A stretch of DNA of 64,000 bases from Clostridium sp. CF012 (GTDB lineage Bacteria; Bacillota; Clostridia; Clostridiales; Clostridiaceae). Under the pieces are notes generated by a model. That model saw only the letters and a program-made list of their open reading frames with translations. It was not told the origin of the DNA and did not search any database. Each line of letters starts with the position of its first letter. The stretch's first letter is position 1. The stretch lies in the NCBI RefSeq assembly GCF_018861755.1, contig NZ_JAHLEF010000019.1:1-64000 (forward strand). Reading direction: 5' to 3'. A program made the translations under genes and the position numbers. Shown piece by piece: positions 44,520 to 53,974 of the stretch.

Positions 44520-45326
44520 ATGGATAAAATAATTTTACTCTTAAAGTCACTTGAATTAAATGATTCTGAGGCAAAAGTTTATGTAGAGCTCCTAAAGAAT
44601 GGTCCCTCCACGGGTTATCAAATTAGTAAAATCTCAGGGGTAGCACGGTCGAAAGTATATGCAGTTCTTGAAAACTTGGTTCGGAAAAATTTTTTAATTT
44701 GCTCAAAATCCGAAAATCCTAAATACTACACCTGTATTCCTGTAAAGGAACTCATATCAAAAAAGAAAGATAACTATAATTCCTTACTTGAAGAGATAGA
44801 AGGTGAACTTTTAGAATATGATAAAAGTATAAATATGGATTTTATTTGGCATATTAAAGGTTATAATAATATTTTTGATAAGTGCAGGGAAATTATAAAA
44901 AATACAAAAAAAGAACTTTTTATTCAAATTTGGCAGGATGATATAGATGAAGTTTTTGAAGGATTAAAATTATTAGAATCAAACAAAATTGATCCACTGG
45001 TGATTTTGTACAGTGCTGAGCATAAATACGATGTTGATTTGAACGTTTTGTATAAGCATGGATTTGAAAGTGAAAAACTTAAAGACATTCCTGGAAGATG
45101 GGTTACTATAGTGTCTGATTCAAATGAAGTATTATTTGGCTGCATAGAAAATAATAAGATATGTGAAGTTATTTGGACACAAAATTATTCTATGGTTTTT
45201 ATGGCAAAGGAATATGTGAAACATGATGCTTATTGTCTTAAACTTATAAAATCAGTCAATAATTCCGATAATGAAGAACTTAAAAAATCTGTTGGTAATA
45301 TCAGAAATATTTTCGAGAAAATATAG
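44520..45326 (+). CDS. TrmB-family transcriptional regulator
   Basis: 268 residues. The N-terminal winged helix of the TrmB family (LNDSEAKVYVELLKNGPSTGYQISKISG, about 13-41, plus RSKVYAVLENL) is followed by a short coiled coil and a C-terminal effector domain (about 105-250). It probably represses itself and the downstream cyclodeaminase gene, which begins 93 nt later on the same strand. The ligand could be an amino acid rather than a sugar given the context (inference). Confidence 0.85.
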   Translation: MDKIILLLKSLELNDSEAKVYVELLKNGPSTGYQISKISGVARSKVYAVLENLVRKNFLICSKSENPKYYTCIPVKELISKKKDNYNSLLEEIEGELLEYDKSINMDFIWHIKGYNNIFDKCREIIKNTKKELFIQIWQDDIDEVFEGLKLLESNKIDPLVILYSAEHKYDVDLNVLYKHGFESEKLKDIPGRWVTIVSDSNEVLFGCIENNKICEVIWTQNYSMVFMAKEYVKHDAYCLKLIKSVNNSDNEELKKSVGNIRNIFEKI

Positions 45327-45419
45327 CTGGTTTCCAAAACTTCTACCAATATAATATAGGTCTTTTATTAATAAACATTTTTAAAGATTAGTTAAAATAA
45401 AGAACATAGGAGGTACAAA

Positions 45420-46409
45420 ATGTTATTACTTACAAAACATGATATAGAAAATATTTTCAATATGAAAAATGCAATTGATTCAGACAAAACCGCCTTTAAA
45501 CTATTCTCACAGAATAAAAGTGTGGTGCCACTTAGAACAAACATTGATATTCCAAAATTTTCAGGTCAAAGCCTGTTTATGCCCGCTTATGTTGAGGACA
45601 TAGATAGTATAGGGATAAAGATAGTTTCTGTATTCCCAAAGAATGTTGAAAAGGGGATACCCTCAGTACCAGCAAAAATGATACTAATGGATGGAAAAAC
45701 TGGTGACGTCTGTTGCATAATGGACGGAACATATCTTACTCAATTAAGAACTGGAGCCGGTTCCGGTGCTGCCACTGATATACTTGCAGTTGAAAATGCT
45801 GAAAAAGGAGCCCTAATAGGCACTGGGGGACAAGCTGAATGCCAATTAGAAGCAATGTTAACAGTACGAAAGCTTAAATCTGTAAAAGTATTTGATATGA
45901 ATTTACAGAGGGCTCAGGAGTTTTGCACAAAGATGTCTGAAAAATTTGCTGAATTTGGCACAGAAATAAGTTTTGCAAAAACAACAAGGGAAGCTATTGA
46001 AAATGCAGATATCATAACCACTGTAACAACTTCAAAAACACCTGTTATTGATTATCAATATGTAAAAAAGGGTGCTCACATAAATGCAGTAGGTTCATAC
46101 ACTCCGGTTATGCAAGAAATAGATGAATATACAATAAAAAATGCGGATAAAGTATTTGTTGACTCTAAAGAAGCAGTTCTTTCAGAATCAGGAGATCTTA
46201 TAATACCAATAGATAAAGGTATTATCGATAAAAGCAGAATAGACGGAGAAATTGGGGAAGTTTTGCTAGGGAAGATTGAAGGAAGAAAAAATGATAATCA
46301 AATCACCATTTATAAAACAGTAGGTATAGCTGTTATGGATGTTGTAACTGCATATGATATATACAACTGTGCTTTAAAAATGCACATAGGCACAGTTATA
46401 GAGATATAA
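45420..46409 (+). CDS. Ornithine cyclodeaminase / mu-crystallin family enzyme
   Basis: 329-residue NAD-binding enzyme with the Rossmann GTGGQAECQLEAM, the DGTYLTQLRTGAGSG motif and IGSYTPVMQEID-type loop of the OCD/mu-crystallin family. Possible activities are ornithine cyclodeaminase (ornithine -> proline), alanine dehydrogenase or imino-acid reductase. The neighbouring hydroxyproline/proline operon makes a proline-related role likely but not proven. AGGAGG precedes the ATG. Confidence 0.83.
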   Translation: MLLLTKHDIENIFNMKNAIDSDKTAFKLFSQNKSVVPLRTNIDIPKFSGQSLFMPAYVEDIDSIGIKIVSVFPKNVEKGIPSVPAKMILMDGKTGDVCCIMDGTYLTQLRTGAGSGAATDILAVENAEKGALIGTGGQAECQLEAMLTVRKLKSVKVFDMNLQRAQEFCTKMSEKFAEFGTEISFAKTTREAIENADIITTVTTSKTPVIDYQYVKKGAHINAVGSYTPVMQEIDEYTIKNADKVFVDSKEAVLSESGDLIIPIDKGIIDKSRIDGEIGEVLLGKIEGRKNDNQITIYKTVGIAVMDVVTAYDIYNCALKMHIGTVIEI

Positions 46410-46477
46410 TCTACATAATTTAATAATGAAAGGCAAATGCTATCCTATAATATAGATGATAAAAGGATGGTGTTTTT

Positions 46478-46630
46478 ATGGATAAGAAAGTAGAAAACGC
46501 TAAAAGTAAAACTGAGCAAGCTAGGATTTTGGGTGTGAAAATACCTAAGGATGAATACTGGGGTGATTATAGCTCAAAAATCTGTGGAAGCGTCGGGGGA
46601 GCTATAAGTGACAAGACTAAAAAAGATTAG
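46478..46630 (+). CDS. Short SASP-like (alpha/beta-type) protein
   Basis: 50 codons from ATG 46478 with AAAGGATGG at good spacing and a terminator after the stop. The sequence contains ARILGVKIPKDEYWG and SSKICGSVGGAISDK, reminiscent of the second half of alpha/beta small acid-soluble spore proteins (DGYWG...SSRDCG.VGG). It would bind DNA in the spore. It lacks the N-terminal germination-protease region seen in full SASPs. Confidence 0.6.
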   Translation: MDKKVENAKSKTEQARILGVKIPKDEYWGDYSSKICGSVGGAISDKTKKD

Positions 46631-46671
46631 TAATACGGTTAAGAGGTAGTGAAGTTTCTTAATTAAAAACT

Positions 46672-46707
46672 ATAAGACCAATATCAAATGATATTGGTCT
46701 TATTTTT
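46672..46707 (+). terminator. Terminator after the SASP-like gene
   Basis: Perfect 14-bp hairpin (ATAAGACCAATATC / GATATTGGTCTTAT) plus T-run. Confidence 0.8.
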
Positions 46708-46741
46708 GTAATCTTAAGTTGGAGTAAGCCATGCAAAAATA

Positions 46742-48712
46742 TTATGAATAAATATCTGAAAACTCAATGTTAATTGTTTGAAGTTCACTTCTTATGTTCT
46801 TATCTTCAATTGAGTCATAAGAGGCAGCTAATATTCTGTTTGGAAATTCTATTGTAAATTTACTACCTTTACCTAATTCACTTTCCAGTTTAATATTTCC
46901 ACCATGTAGTTCAACAATTGATTTAACAAGACATAAACCTATACCACTTCCCTCAGCATTTCGAGATAGTGACTTGTCAACCTGCTTGAATCTTTCAAAT
47001 ATAACATCTAAGTAATCACTTTCAATTCCAATACCTGTATCTTTTACAGATATTTCAACACTATCAACTTTGTCGTGTATATTTACGAATATTTCGTCTC
47101 CTGCCATAGAAAATTTAATTGCATTGGAAATAAGATTTAACATAACTCTTTCAATATTAGTGGGGTCACAAGCAATATTTTTTTCTTCTACATCAGTATC
47201 AAAAACAAGCTTTAATCCTTTATTCTCAACATATTCCGATACGGATTGAACAATGTCCTCCACCACACTAACTATGTTTTCATTGGACATATGTAACTTG
47301 AAAAAACCAGATTCAATTTTAGATAAGTCAACTAAGTTATTAACTAGTTTTGATTGCCTATTGCAGTTTTGTGTTATAACATTAATATAATTTTCAAGCT
47401 TATCTTGATTTTCTATTATGGAATTATTTTTCATATACAATCCAAATAATTGAGTGGTACTAAAGATAACATTTAAAGGAGTTTTAATCTCATGAGAAAT
47501 GTTTATGAAAAATTCTTCCTGCATTTTTAAGTTTTTTTCCAGTTGAAGTTTAGCTCTAGTTTCTTTAGTAATATCAATTATAATTGCTATTACTTGTTGG
47601 ATGTCGCCCTCTAGGCCAAGTATCGGCTGATATAAGACATTTACGAATATTTTTTCACCAAAAACAATTAACTCTTTATACTTAATATAGGATGTTTCTT
47701 TCTTCTCTTTTATCATTTGAAAATGATAAAAAATATCAGTTTTATCAAACTCTGTAATGATATCTGTATAATTTTGTCCTTTAATAATATCAAAAGAGTT
47801 CATTTCAGGATTTAATCCTTCTATAATATTTAATGCCTTTTGATTAATGTCCGTGATACTAAAATTTGGATATGATAATCTTATAAATGGTAAATCAAGG
47901 GTATCTATAGTATTGTGTAGAAGGTCAAATTGACTTTGAAGTATTTCTTCATGCAATACAGTTTCTGTAATATTATTCAAACATTGTATTCCTGCAATGA
48001 AATTTCCCTTATCATCATAAATGGGAATACCATTTATATCATAAAAGGCTATACTATTATTATAAGTTTTCATGATTCTATACCCGGATATTTTCTCACC
48101 TCTTAGTATTCTAGAACCTGGCATATCATCATGATTAATTAAATTTCCGGAAATATCATAATAATTATTTTCACTAAGACTTACTCCTAGCCTACTAAAG
48201 CTATCAGATATAGAAGGGAAGATATCCCTTGCTGATTTATTTAATGTAGTGTAGTTACCATCCTTATCAAAAATGAATAATGCCTCAGATATATTTTCAA
48301 TAATTGCGTTTAACTTTTTGTTGCTCTCATATACCGTTTGTTCTAGATCCCTTTTATTACTTACATCACTGCCGGCTCCATAGATAAGTCCTTCATCCCA
48401 CTCGAATTTTATATTCCATGAAATCCATTTGTAATTGCCATTCTTGCACATATATCTAAATTCCAAATTCACAATATCTTGTCGCTCTTTGCCAGCTAAG
48501 GATAATGCATTATCTAGGCTAGCTTTATCCATCGGATGTATCATAGAAAATATATTTAGATCTTTTACTTCATCGTTGGTATATCCAAAAACATTATTAA
48601 AAGCTGGATTTGCATATTTAATTCTACCATTAAAAAAAGCCATACATAAAATTTGTGGAGTTAAGTTTACCATTTTTTCATAATTTTCTTTATCTAATGT
48701 TGAATTATTCAA
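46742..48712 (-). CDS. Multi-PAS sensor histidine kinase
   Basis: About 656 residues, no TM segment. Three to four PAS domains (the first with PAC FRYMCKNGNYKWISW) precede HisKA with H-box ISHEIKTPLN and HATPase with NLISNAIKFS, DTGIGI and GSGIGLCLVKSI. Start TTG 48712 is chosen for GGGAGGAG 6-8 nt upstream; a longer reading from 48748 has no ribosome site. Soluble kinases of this type in clostridia include sporulation (Spo0A) kinases, but no partner gene lies nearby. Confidence 0.88.
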   Translation of the reverse strand: MNNSTLDKENYEKMVNLTPQILCMAFFNGRIKYANPAFNNVFGYTNDEVKDLNIFSMIHPMDKASLDNALSLAGKERQDIVNLEFRYMCKNGNYKWISWNIKFEWDEGLIYGAGSDVSNKRDLEQTVYESNKKLNAIIENISEALFIFDKDGNYTTLNKSARDIFPSISDSFSRLGVSLSENNYYDISGNLINHDDMPGSRILRGEKISGYRIMKTYNNSIAFYDINGIPIYDDKGNFIAGIQCLNNITETVLHEEILQSQFDLLHNTIDTLDLPFIRLSYPNFSITDINQKALNIIEGLNPEMNSFDIIKGQNYTDIITEFDKTDIFYHFQMIKEKKETSYIKYKELIVFGEKIFVNVLYQPILGLEGDIQQVIAIIIDITKETRAKLQLEKNLKMQEEFFINISHEIKTPLNVIFSTTQLFGLYMKNNSIIENQDKLENYINVITQNCNRQSKLVNNLVDLSKIESGFFKLHMSNENIVSVVEDIVQSVSEYVENKGLKLVFDTDVEEKNIACDPTNIERVMLNLISNAIKFSMAGDEIFVNIHDKVDSVEISVKDTGIGIESDYLDVIFERFKQVDKSLSRNAEGSGIGLCLVKSIVELHGGNIKLESELGKGSKFTIEFPNRILAASYDSIEDKNIRSELQTINIEFSDIYS

Positions 48713-48871
48713 TATTGGCTCCTCCCAAAGAAAAATAAAATTTATCAAATATTAAAAATAACCATATAAAGTAATTTTCGTTTAAACTTACTTTATAATT
48801 CTATCACTATTTACCGCCTTTAGAAATAACTTTTTGAAAGTAGCAAGCCCATTTTTATACAATCTAAGCTT

Positions 48872-49999
48872 TTATTTTAAATTTGCAATGCTATAAAAAA
48901 TATCTACACCTGTTTTAATAATACTATCTGGAAAATCATAATCAGCAGTATGAAGCTGGGGCTGTAATTTGCCATCACCCAGGCCGAACATTGCGCCCTT
49001 TATATTTTTCAAATAATATCCGAAATCCTCAGACCATCTGAAGGGATATTGAAGTTCTTCATAGCTGAAATCATTGGTTACACATGCTTCTAGTATATTA
49101 TTAATACATGTATCATGATTTCTTGTCTCAGGGAACTCATCAGAAAAACTTATGCTGAAGTCAATTTTATTTTCAGTGCAACACTGCTGCACAAATTTTA
49201 GTATGCTGTTTTGAAGTTTCATTAAATCATCTTCATTCTCTCCACGTAATGTCAACAAAATTTCACCAGAGGCTGCAGCTGTTCCAAAAGACCTTTCTCC
49301 AATATTGATATTTACAATTGTGCAAAGAACCATTCCGCTATAAATACTGGATTTAGTACTACTATTTAAAAAATTAATAATATCAGCAGCGGCATAGGAG
49401 GGATTTATCCCATACTCCGGGTAAGCTGCATGAGAGGGCTTTCCCTTCAGGTTAATTATAACTCCTTTTGAAGCGCAAGCAAATACTCCCCTTTTATAAA
49501 GAATACTTCCTACATCGTATCCAGGAATATTATGTAGTGAATATATTTCATCTATTTTATTTTCCAGCAGCAAACCATCCTGGACTATTTGTCTAGCACC
49601 TAGACCTACCTCTTCAGAAGGTTGAAATAGTAAAAATATATTCTTATGAGCTATTGGATTTTCCTCTATTTCTAATGCTAGACCCGCCAATATTGCACAA
49701 TGTCCATCATGTCCACATTTATGAGCTGCTGTTGTATTATTGGATTTGTATTGAATATCTGTTGTTTCTAGCATAGAGATTGCATCCATATCAGCTCTAA
49801 ATGCAAGATTCACTGCATTTTTTAAAATTATTTTTTCTGCAACAAAATATCCATCTTTCATAACTATATTAAAACTAGTATTGTTTCTTAAAAAATCTAT
49901 TAATATCCTCATGGTTTTATTTTCATTTCCAGAAATTTCAGCATTTTCATGAAGGTTATGTCTTAATTTTATACACAAACTTTCATTGTGACTGTTCAT
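48872..49999 (-). CDS. M20 family amidohydrolase
   Basis: 375-residue metallopeptidase of the aminoacylase/hippurate hydrolase group. Metal ligands are in AHKCGHDGH and PSEEVGLGA, with HNIPGYDVG and the C-terminal LHTADYDFP His. It hydrolyses N-acyl or dipeptide substrates. ATG 49999 fits AAGGGG at 9 nt; another ATG at 50005 is too close. It is monocistronic. The epimerase and permease genes about 1 kb away suggest peptide or amino-acid salvage. Confidence 0.88.
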   Translation of the reverse strand: MNSHNESLCIKLRHNLHENAEISGNENKTMRILIDFLRNNTSFNIVMKDGYFVAEKIILKNAVNLAFRADMDAISMLETTDIQYKSNNTTAAHKCGHDGHCAILAGLALEIEENPIAHKNIFLLFQPSEEVGLGARQIVQDGLLLENKIDEIYSLHNIPGYDVGSILYKRGVFACASKGVIINLKGKPSHAAYPEYGINPSYAAADIINFLNSSTKSSIYSGMVLCTIVNINIGERSFGTAAASGEILLTLRGENEDDLMKLQNSILKFVQQCCTENKIDFSISFSDEFPETRNHDTCINNILEACVTNDFSYEELQYPFRWSEDFGYYLKNIKGAMFGLGDGKLQPQLHTADYDFPDSIIKTGVDIFYSIANLK

Positions 50000-50186
50000 T
50001 AGCATTCACCCCTTTATAATGTGCTATGTTAGATTATTATTACAACTATAATATGCCATATTAAACATTTTTTCAATGACCATCATAGTGTAGAGGCATA
50101 AGTTATATGTATTTAAATAATATTTTGGGGTGGAATAACTTTGAAAGGATGCTTATATGGCTAGCGGGGTATTCTGTTCTATATAA

Positions 50187-50226
50187 AAATAACCCAATGT
50201 AGTTTAATCACAGCATTGGGTTATTT
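50187..50226 (-). terminator. Terminator of the Met-rich gene
   Basis: A 13-bp perfect hairpin (AAATAACCCAATG with its complement) lies 34 nt past the stop. Confidence 0.75.
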
Positions 50227-50259
50227 AACTTTGTCCCAGCTAAGTAATAAACTATTTTC

Positions 50260-50706
50260 CTATATATCGTCTCTCTCTGTCATAGGCATCATAGGATTCA
50301 TACCCATCATTTGATCCATAGGCATCATATGACACATGTGCATCATAGGATTCATACCCATGTTTTGATCCATTGGCATCATGTGCATCATGGGGTTCAT
50401 ACCCATGTTTTGATCCATTGGCATCATGTGCATCATAGGTTTCATACTCATGTTTTCATCCATAGGCATCATGTGCATCATAGGATTCATACCCATCATT
50501 TGATCCATTGGCATCATTGGCATCATTTGCATCATTTGGCACATACACATATGCATCATATGCATCATATGCATCATATGCATCATAGGGTTCATTTCCA
50601 TCATTTGGTTCATAGGCATCATGTGCATCATAGGATTCATACCCATCATTGGATCCATTGCCTTCATATCTTTAGATTTCTTGTTCTTTGTTGAAAAATT
50701 TTCCAT
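50260..50706 (-). CDS. Methionine-rich repeat protein, putative metal binder
   Basis: 148 residues, of which I count 67 Met (about 45%), 10 His and 3 Cys. Repeats of the form DQNMGMNPMMHMMPM (about 15 residues) run from residue about 18 to the end. There is no signal peptide; the N-terminus is basic (STKNKKSKDMK). A clean AGGAGT site and ATG, plus a terminator, support it as a real gene. Met/His/Cys repeats in other proteins bind Cu(I) or other soft metals, or act as oxidant sinks. Neither function nor family is known to me. Confidence 0.75.
   Translation of the reverse strand: MENFSTKNKKSKDMKAMDPMMGMNPMMHMMPMNQMMEMNPMMHMMHMMHMMHMCMCQMMQMMPMMPMDQMMGMNPMMHMMPMDENMSMKPMMHMMPMDQNMGMNPMMHMMPMDQNMGMNPMMHMCHMMPMDQMMGMNPMMPMTERDDI
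50281..50660. repeat. Tandem DNA repeat within the Met-rich gene
   Basis: Units of about 45 bp built from ATG/CAT triplets (seen on plus strand as GGCATCATGTGCATCAT) repeat with few changes. They are prone to copy-number change by slippage, altering protein length in multiples of about 15 residues. Confidence 0.75.
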
Positions 50707-50909
50707 ACATTACTCCTTATAAAAATTTTCTACAATATAATATTATGATAATAAACAGTTTATGTTACTATTATTTAAAATTTGTACAAAGTTTCTAAAT
50801 GAAATGCCATAAAAGATAGGATTATAGTATTGCGCTAACTACACTCCATTATAAATTGACTTTTCTGTGTTTTCAGTATATTATAGAGGAAATTTAAGGG
50901 GGGATTTTC

Positions 50910-51986
50910 ATGAAAATAACTGATATAAAAATAGGACGAATATCTGTTCCACTTAGAACACCATTTAAAACTGCGTTAAGAACCGTAAATAGTGTGGAGG
51001 ATGTTATTGTTGAAATCCACACTGACACAGGTAATGTAGGATTTGGCGAAGCACCACCAACAGGAGTCATAACAGGGGATACTACAGGAGCTATAATAGG
51101 GGCTATAGAAGATCATATAAAGAAAACTATAGTAGGTATGAAATTAGAAAATTTTGAGGATATAATGTTAAAATTACAAAACAGTGTTTTAAAGAACACT
51201 AGTGCAAAGGCTGCAATTGATATAGCACTATATGATTTATATGGTCAGTTATATGGAGCACCACTATACAAGTTGTTAGGTGGATATAGAACTGAAATTG
51301 TAACTGACATAACTATCAGTGTAAATGACCCTGAAGAAATGGCAAAGGATAGTTTAGAGGCTATAAATAGGGGGTACAGTACTTTAAAAATAAAGGTAGG
51401 AAAAGACTCTGCAAGAGACATGGAAAGAATGAAAGCAATAAGAAAGGCTGTAGGTTATGATGTTAATCTTAGGATTGATGCAAATCAAGGTTGGAAGCCA
51501 AAGGAAGCTGTAAACATATTAAGAAAAATGGAGGATGCAGGACTGCAAATTGAGTTTGTAGAACAACCAGTGTCAGCTCATGATATTGAGGGACTAAAAT
51601 TTGTAACAGATAATGTATATATACCTGTTTTAGCAGATGAAAGCGTATTTTCTCCTATGGACGCGCTAAATATTCTGCAGAGGAGAGCAGCAGATTTTGT
51701 AAATATAAAACTTATGAAAACAGGTGGAATATATAACGCTCTTAAAATATGTTCCTTAGCAGAAATGTATGGAGTTGAATGTATGATAGGATGTATGCTT
51801 GAAGCAAAGGTAAGTGTAACTGCTGCTGTGCATTTAGCTTGTGCAAAGAGCATTATAACTAAAATCGATCTAGATGGTCCCGTCCTATGCAGTGAAGACC
51901 CAGTAAATGGAGGGGCAATATTTAATGAATCTAAAATAATGCTTACAGATGCAAAAGGACTTGGCATAACATCTATAAATTATTAG
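50910..51986 (+). CDS. L-Ala-D/L-Glu (dipeptide) epimerase
   Basis: 358-residue enolase-superfamily enzyme of the muconate-lactonising subgroup. The KxK base is in TLKIKVGKD, metal ligands are in RIDANQGW, EFVEQP and ADESVF, and the second Lys is in NIKLMKTGG. The N-terminal R-I-S-V-P-L-R-T-P-F-K pattern is typical of YkfB-type Ala-Glu epimerases of murein recycling. AAGGGGGG precedes the ATG. The substrate is best checked by alignment. Confidence 0.85.
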   Translation: MKITDIKIGRISVPLRTPFKTALRTVNSVEDVIVEIHTDTGNVGFGEAPPTGVITGDTTGAIIGAIEDHIKKTIVGMKLENFEDIMLKLQNSVLKNTSAKAAIDIALYDLYGQLYGAPLYKLLGGYRTEIVTDITISVNDPEEMAKDSLEAINRGYSTLKIKVGKDSARDMERMKAIRKAVGYDVNLRIDANQGWKPKEAVNILRKMEDAGLQIEFVEQPVSAHDIEGLKFVTDNVYIPVLADESVFSPMDALNILQRRAADFVNIKLMKTGGIYNALKICSLAEMYGVECMIGCMLEAKVSVTAAVHLACAKSIITKIDLDGPVLCSEDPVNGGAIFNESKIMLTDAKGLGITSINY

Positions 51987-52022
51987 TTAAATAAAAGGTC
52001 TTTCATAAAGTAGATGCATGAG

Positions 52023-52050
52023 AAAAGCCTACCCATTAGGGTAGACTTTT
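52023..52050. terminator. Terminator between convergent genes
   Basis: AAAAGCCTACCC pairs with GGGTAGACTTTT (one mismatch) around ATTA, after the epimerase gene and opposite the permease gene. Confidence 0.7.
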
Positions 52051-52097
52051 TAAGTGAAAATATGAATTGTTTAAAACAAAATTAAATATTATAAAGA

Positions 52098-53597
52098 TTA
52101 TTTTACATATTTCTTTTCATAGCTGTTATACATTACCCATGCAACTGCTGCAAAGAATATAGGGCCAGCTACACTCCAAATTGTTATTGACAAATTGCCT
52201 TCAAGTGCTGGTTGTATTATTGAGAAGAAATTTGCAAATCCAACAGTGAACATAACTATTACTGTCCATATTAAAGCACTTTTGTCTGTTTTGAATATTT
52301 CAAAAGGTTTAATAATATCTCTATTTTTCTTAAATGGTGCGAATGCATAAGCTATAAACATGTAGGGAAGGGTCATAGCTACGTTAGTCATCGCTACTAA
52401 AACATCGAAGAATTTTGACATATTATCTCCACCAAAGGATATAAGAGCAATCATAGCACAAACTATACCTGCTTGAACCCACATAGCCCTTTGAGGCATT
52501 CCATCTTTCATTTCTGCAAGTTTTCCAGGCCATAATTTAGCTGGAGTACCTTCAATTAATTGTTTTAATGGAGAGAACATTAATGTGAAGAAAGCGCCTG
52601 CTAAAGCTAAGAACATTGAAAGTCCTACGAATCTAGCTATTCCATGAGACATAGCTATTGAAGTGGCTTCGCTTGCTCCGAATGCTTGACCTAGAGCATA
52701 TCCTAGGTTACCCATAACTACATAACCAGCATTACCTAAGTGAACAGTCTTGTCATTCATAACAGATGACCAGTTAGTAAATATACCAACCAGGAATATT
52801 CCAAGTGCATATCCAATTGAGATAATCACTGCTGAAATAACAACACCCTTAGGGAATGTTTTTTCAGCATTTTCTGTTTCATCAACAAGTCCTCCGACAA
52901 CTTCTATACCACCATAAGCAAATAATGCAAATACCACAAATGCAAATGATGCAATCATATTACCAGTATAAGCAGGATTAGGTGAAGCCGTGAATGAACT
53001 AAGTCCTACTATTGGCTGAGCTAGCTTACCATGATTTCCGATAAGTACTAATATAGCTCCAAGTAATAAAACTATATTTAATAATGCAACTGCGCTGCCA
53101 CCTAGTGAAGTTACCTTCTTAATTTTTTCTAATCCCTTAGTTGATACAAATGTAACTAATATTATCCAAAGAATTCCAAGTATTCCTAGAAGTTTAGGTC
53201 CAGTCAGTCCAAATATTACCCAAGTTTGTGTTTTATCTGAACCAAATATTGCGTTTGATATTGGAACCCAAACTCCTGATGCAACATTAACCATCCAAAT
53301 TACATAAGATGCATACCACATGAAGGTTCCCATAAAAGCAAATTTTGCTCCTACGGATTTTTCCATCCATGAGTATATTCCACCCTTTTCGTTCTTGAAA
53401 GCTGCACCAAACTCAGCCATCATGAAAGCAAATGGAATAAAGAATGTTATTCCAGATAAGATATACCATGGTATAGCGGCATATCCCATTTTATAAAATG
53501 ATCGTGGGATGTTATTAAATCCATAAACTGAAGTAAAAATCATTAAGACCAATGATACCAATGTTAAATGTTTTTTGCTCATTATTTTTTCTGACAT
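52098..53597 (-). CDS. APC-superfamily amino acid permease/antiporter
   Basis: 499-residue membrane protein of about 12 TM segments. SVYGFNNIPRSFYKMGYAAIPWY near the N-terminus and FAYGGIEVVGGLVDETENAEKTFPKG in the middle are typical of the glutamate:GABA antiporter branch. ATG 53597 has AAGGAGGG at 8 nt; the longer open frame upstream is repeat-encoded and without a ribosome site. The substrate is not determined, although an acidic amino acid would suit the neighbouring Ala-Glu epimerase. Confidence 0.87.
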   Translation of the reverse strand: MSEKIMSKKHLTLVSLVLMIFTSVYGFNNIPRSFYKMGYAAIPWYILSGITFFIPFAFMMAEFGAAFKNEKGGIYSWMEKSVGAKFAFMGTFMWYASYVIWMVNVASGVWVPISNAIFGSDKTQTWVIFGLTGPKLLGILGILWIILVTFVSTKGLEKIKKVTSLGGSAVALLNIVLLLGAILVLIGNHGKLAQPIVGLSSFTASPNPAYTGNMIASFAFVVFALFAYGGIEVVGGLVDETENAEKTFPKGVVISAVIISIGYALGIFLVGIFTNWSSVMNDKTVHLGNAGYVVMGNLGYALGQAFGASEATSIAMSHGIARFVGLSMFLALAGAFFTLMFSPLKQLIEGTPAKLWPGKLAEMKDGMPQRAMWVQAGIVCAMIALISFGGDNMSKFFDVLVAMTNVAMTLPYMFIAYAFAPFKKNRDIIKPFEIFKTDKSALIWTVIVMFTVGFANFFSIIQPALEGNLSITIWSVAGPIFFAAVAWVMYNSYEKKYVK

Positions 53598-53974
53598 GCT
53601 TTTTCCCTCCTTAAAATGTAAATGAATAAATTCATTCACTATTACTATTACTGTTACTATTACTGTTACTATTATATATAAAAAAAATAAAAAGTTCAAT
53701 ACTTTTTTAGCGAATGTGAAAGAAAAATGTCGATAAATAGAATCTTGTGAAAATATAACAATGGAAATAGATTGAAAACTTGCATAATTAAAATAAATAA
53801 GGTTAAATGTAGTTACTAATTACTTAGTTATAGTAATTTATCAATTGAATTTATAGGATATTTTGTAAGATCCACTACTAAAATAGTGCATTAGGTAAAC
53901 AAAGAAGGTATAATAAAGTAAGTCTAAAGATAATTCATGTCGTAAATAAATTCAAAAGAATAAAGGGGAAAACC
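53598..53974. other. Leader of the permease gene and AT-rich spacer
   Basis: Holds the permease ribosome site, the hexamer repeat at 53641-53670 and then AT-rich sequence up to the YbaK gene. No gene or hairpin of note. Confidence 0.4.
53641..53675. repeat. Hexanucleotide tandem repeat upstream of the permease
   Basis: Five units of ATTACT/GTTACT in a row (53641-53670), with degenerate units on both flanks, about 45-80 nt upstream of the permease start. Copy-number change could move a promoter or alter leader length. Confidence 0.75.

Noticed and set aside
50158-50187. A nine-codon ORF after AAAGGA (start ATG at about 50158)
   Set aside because: Too short and uninformative to call as a gene, with no conservation evidence.
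50281-50660. CRISPR array
   Set aside because: Regular repeats, but they are in-frame coding units without unique spacers and no cas genes are near.
50311-50694. His-rich open frame on the plus strand (127 codons)
   Set aside because: It is the antisense reading of the ATG/CAT repeats of the Met-rich gene. The minus-strand gene has the ribosome site, start and terminator; the plus-strand frame has none.
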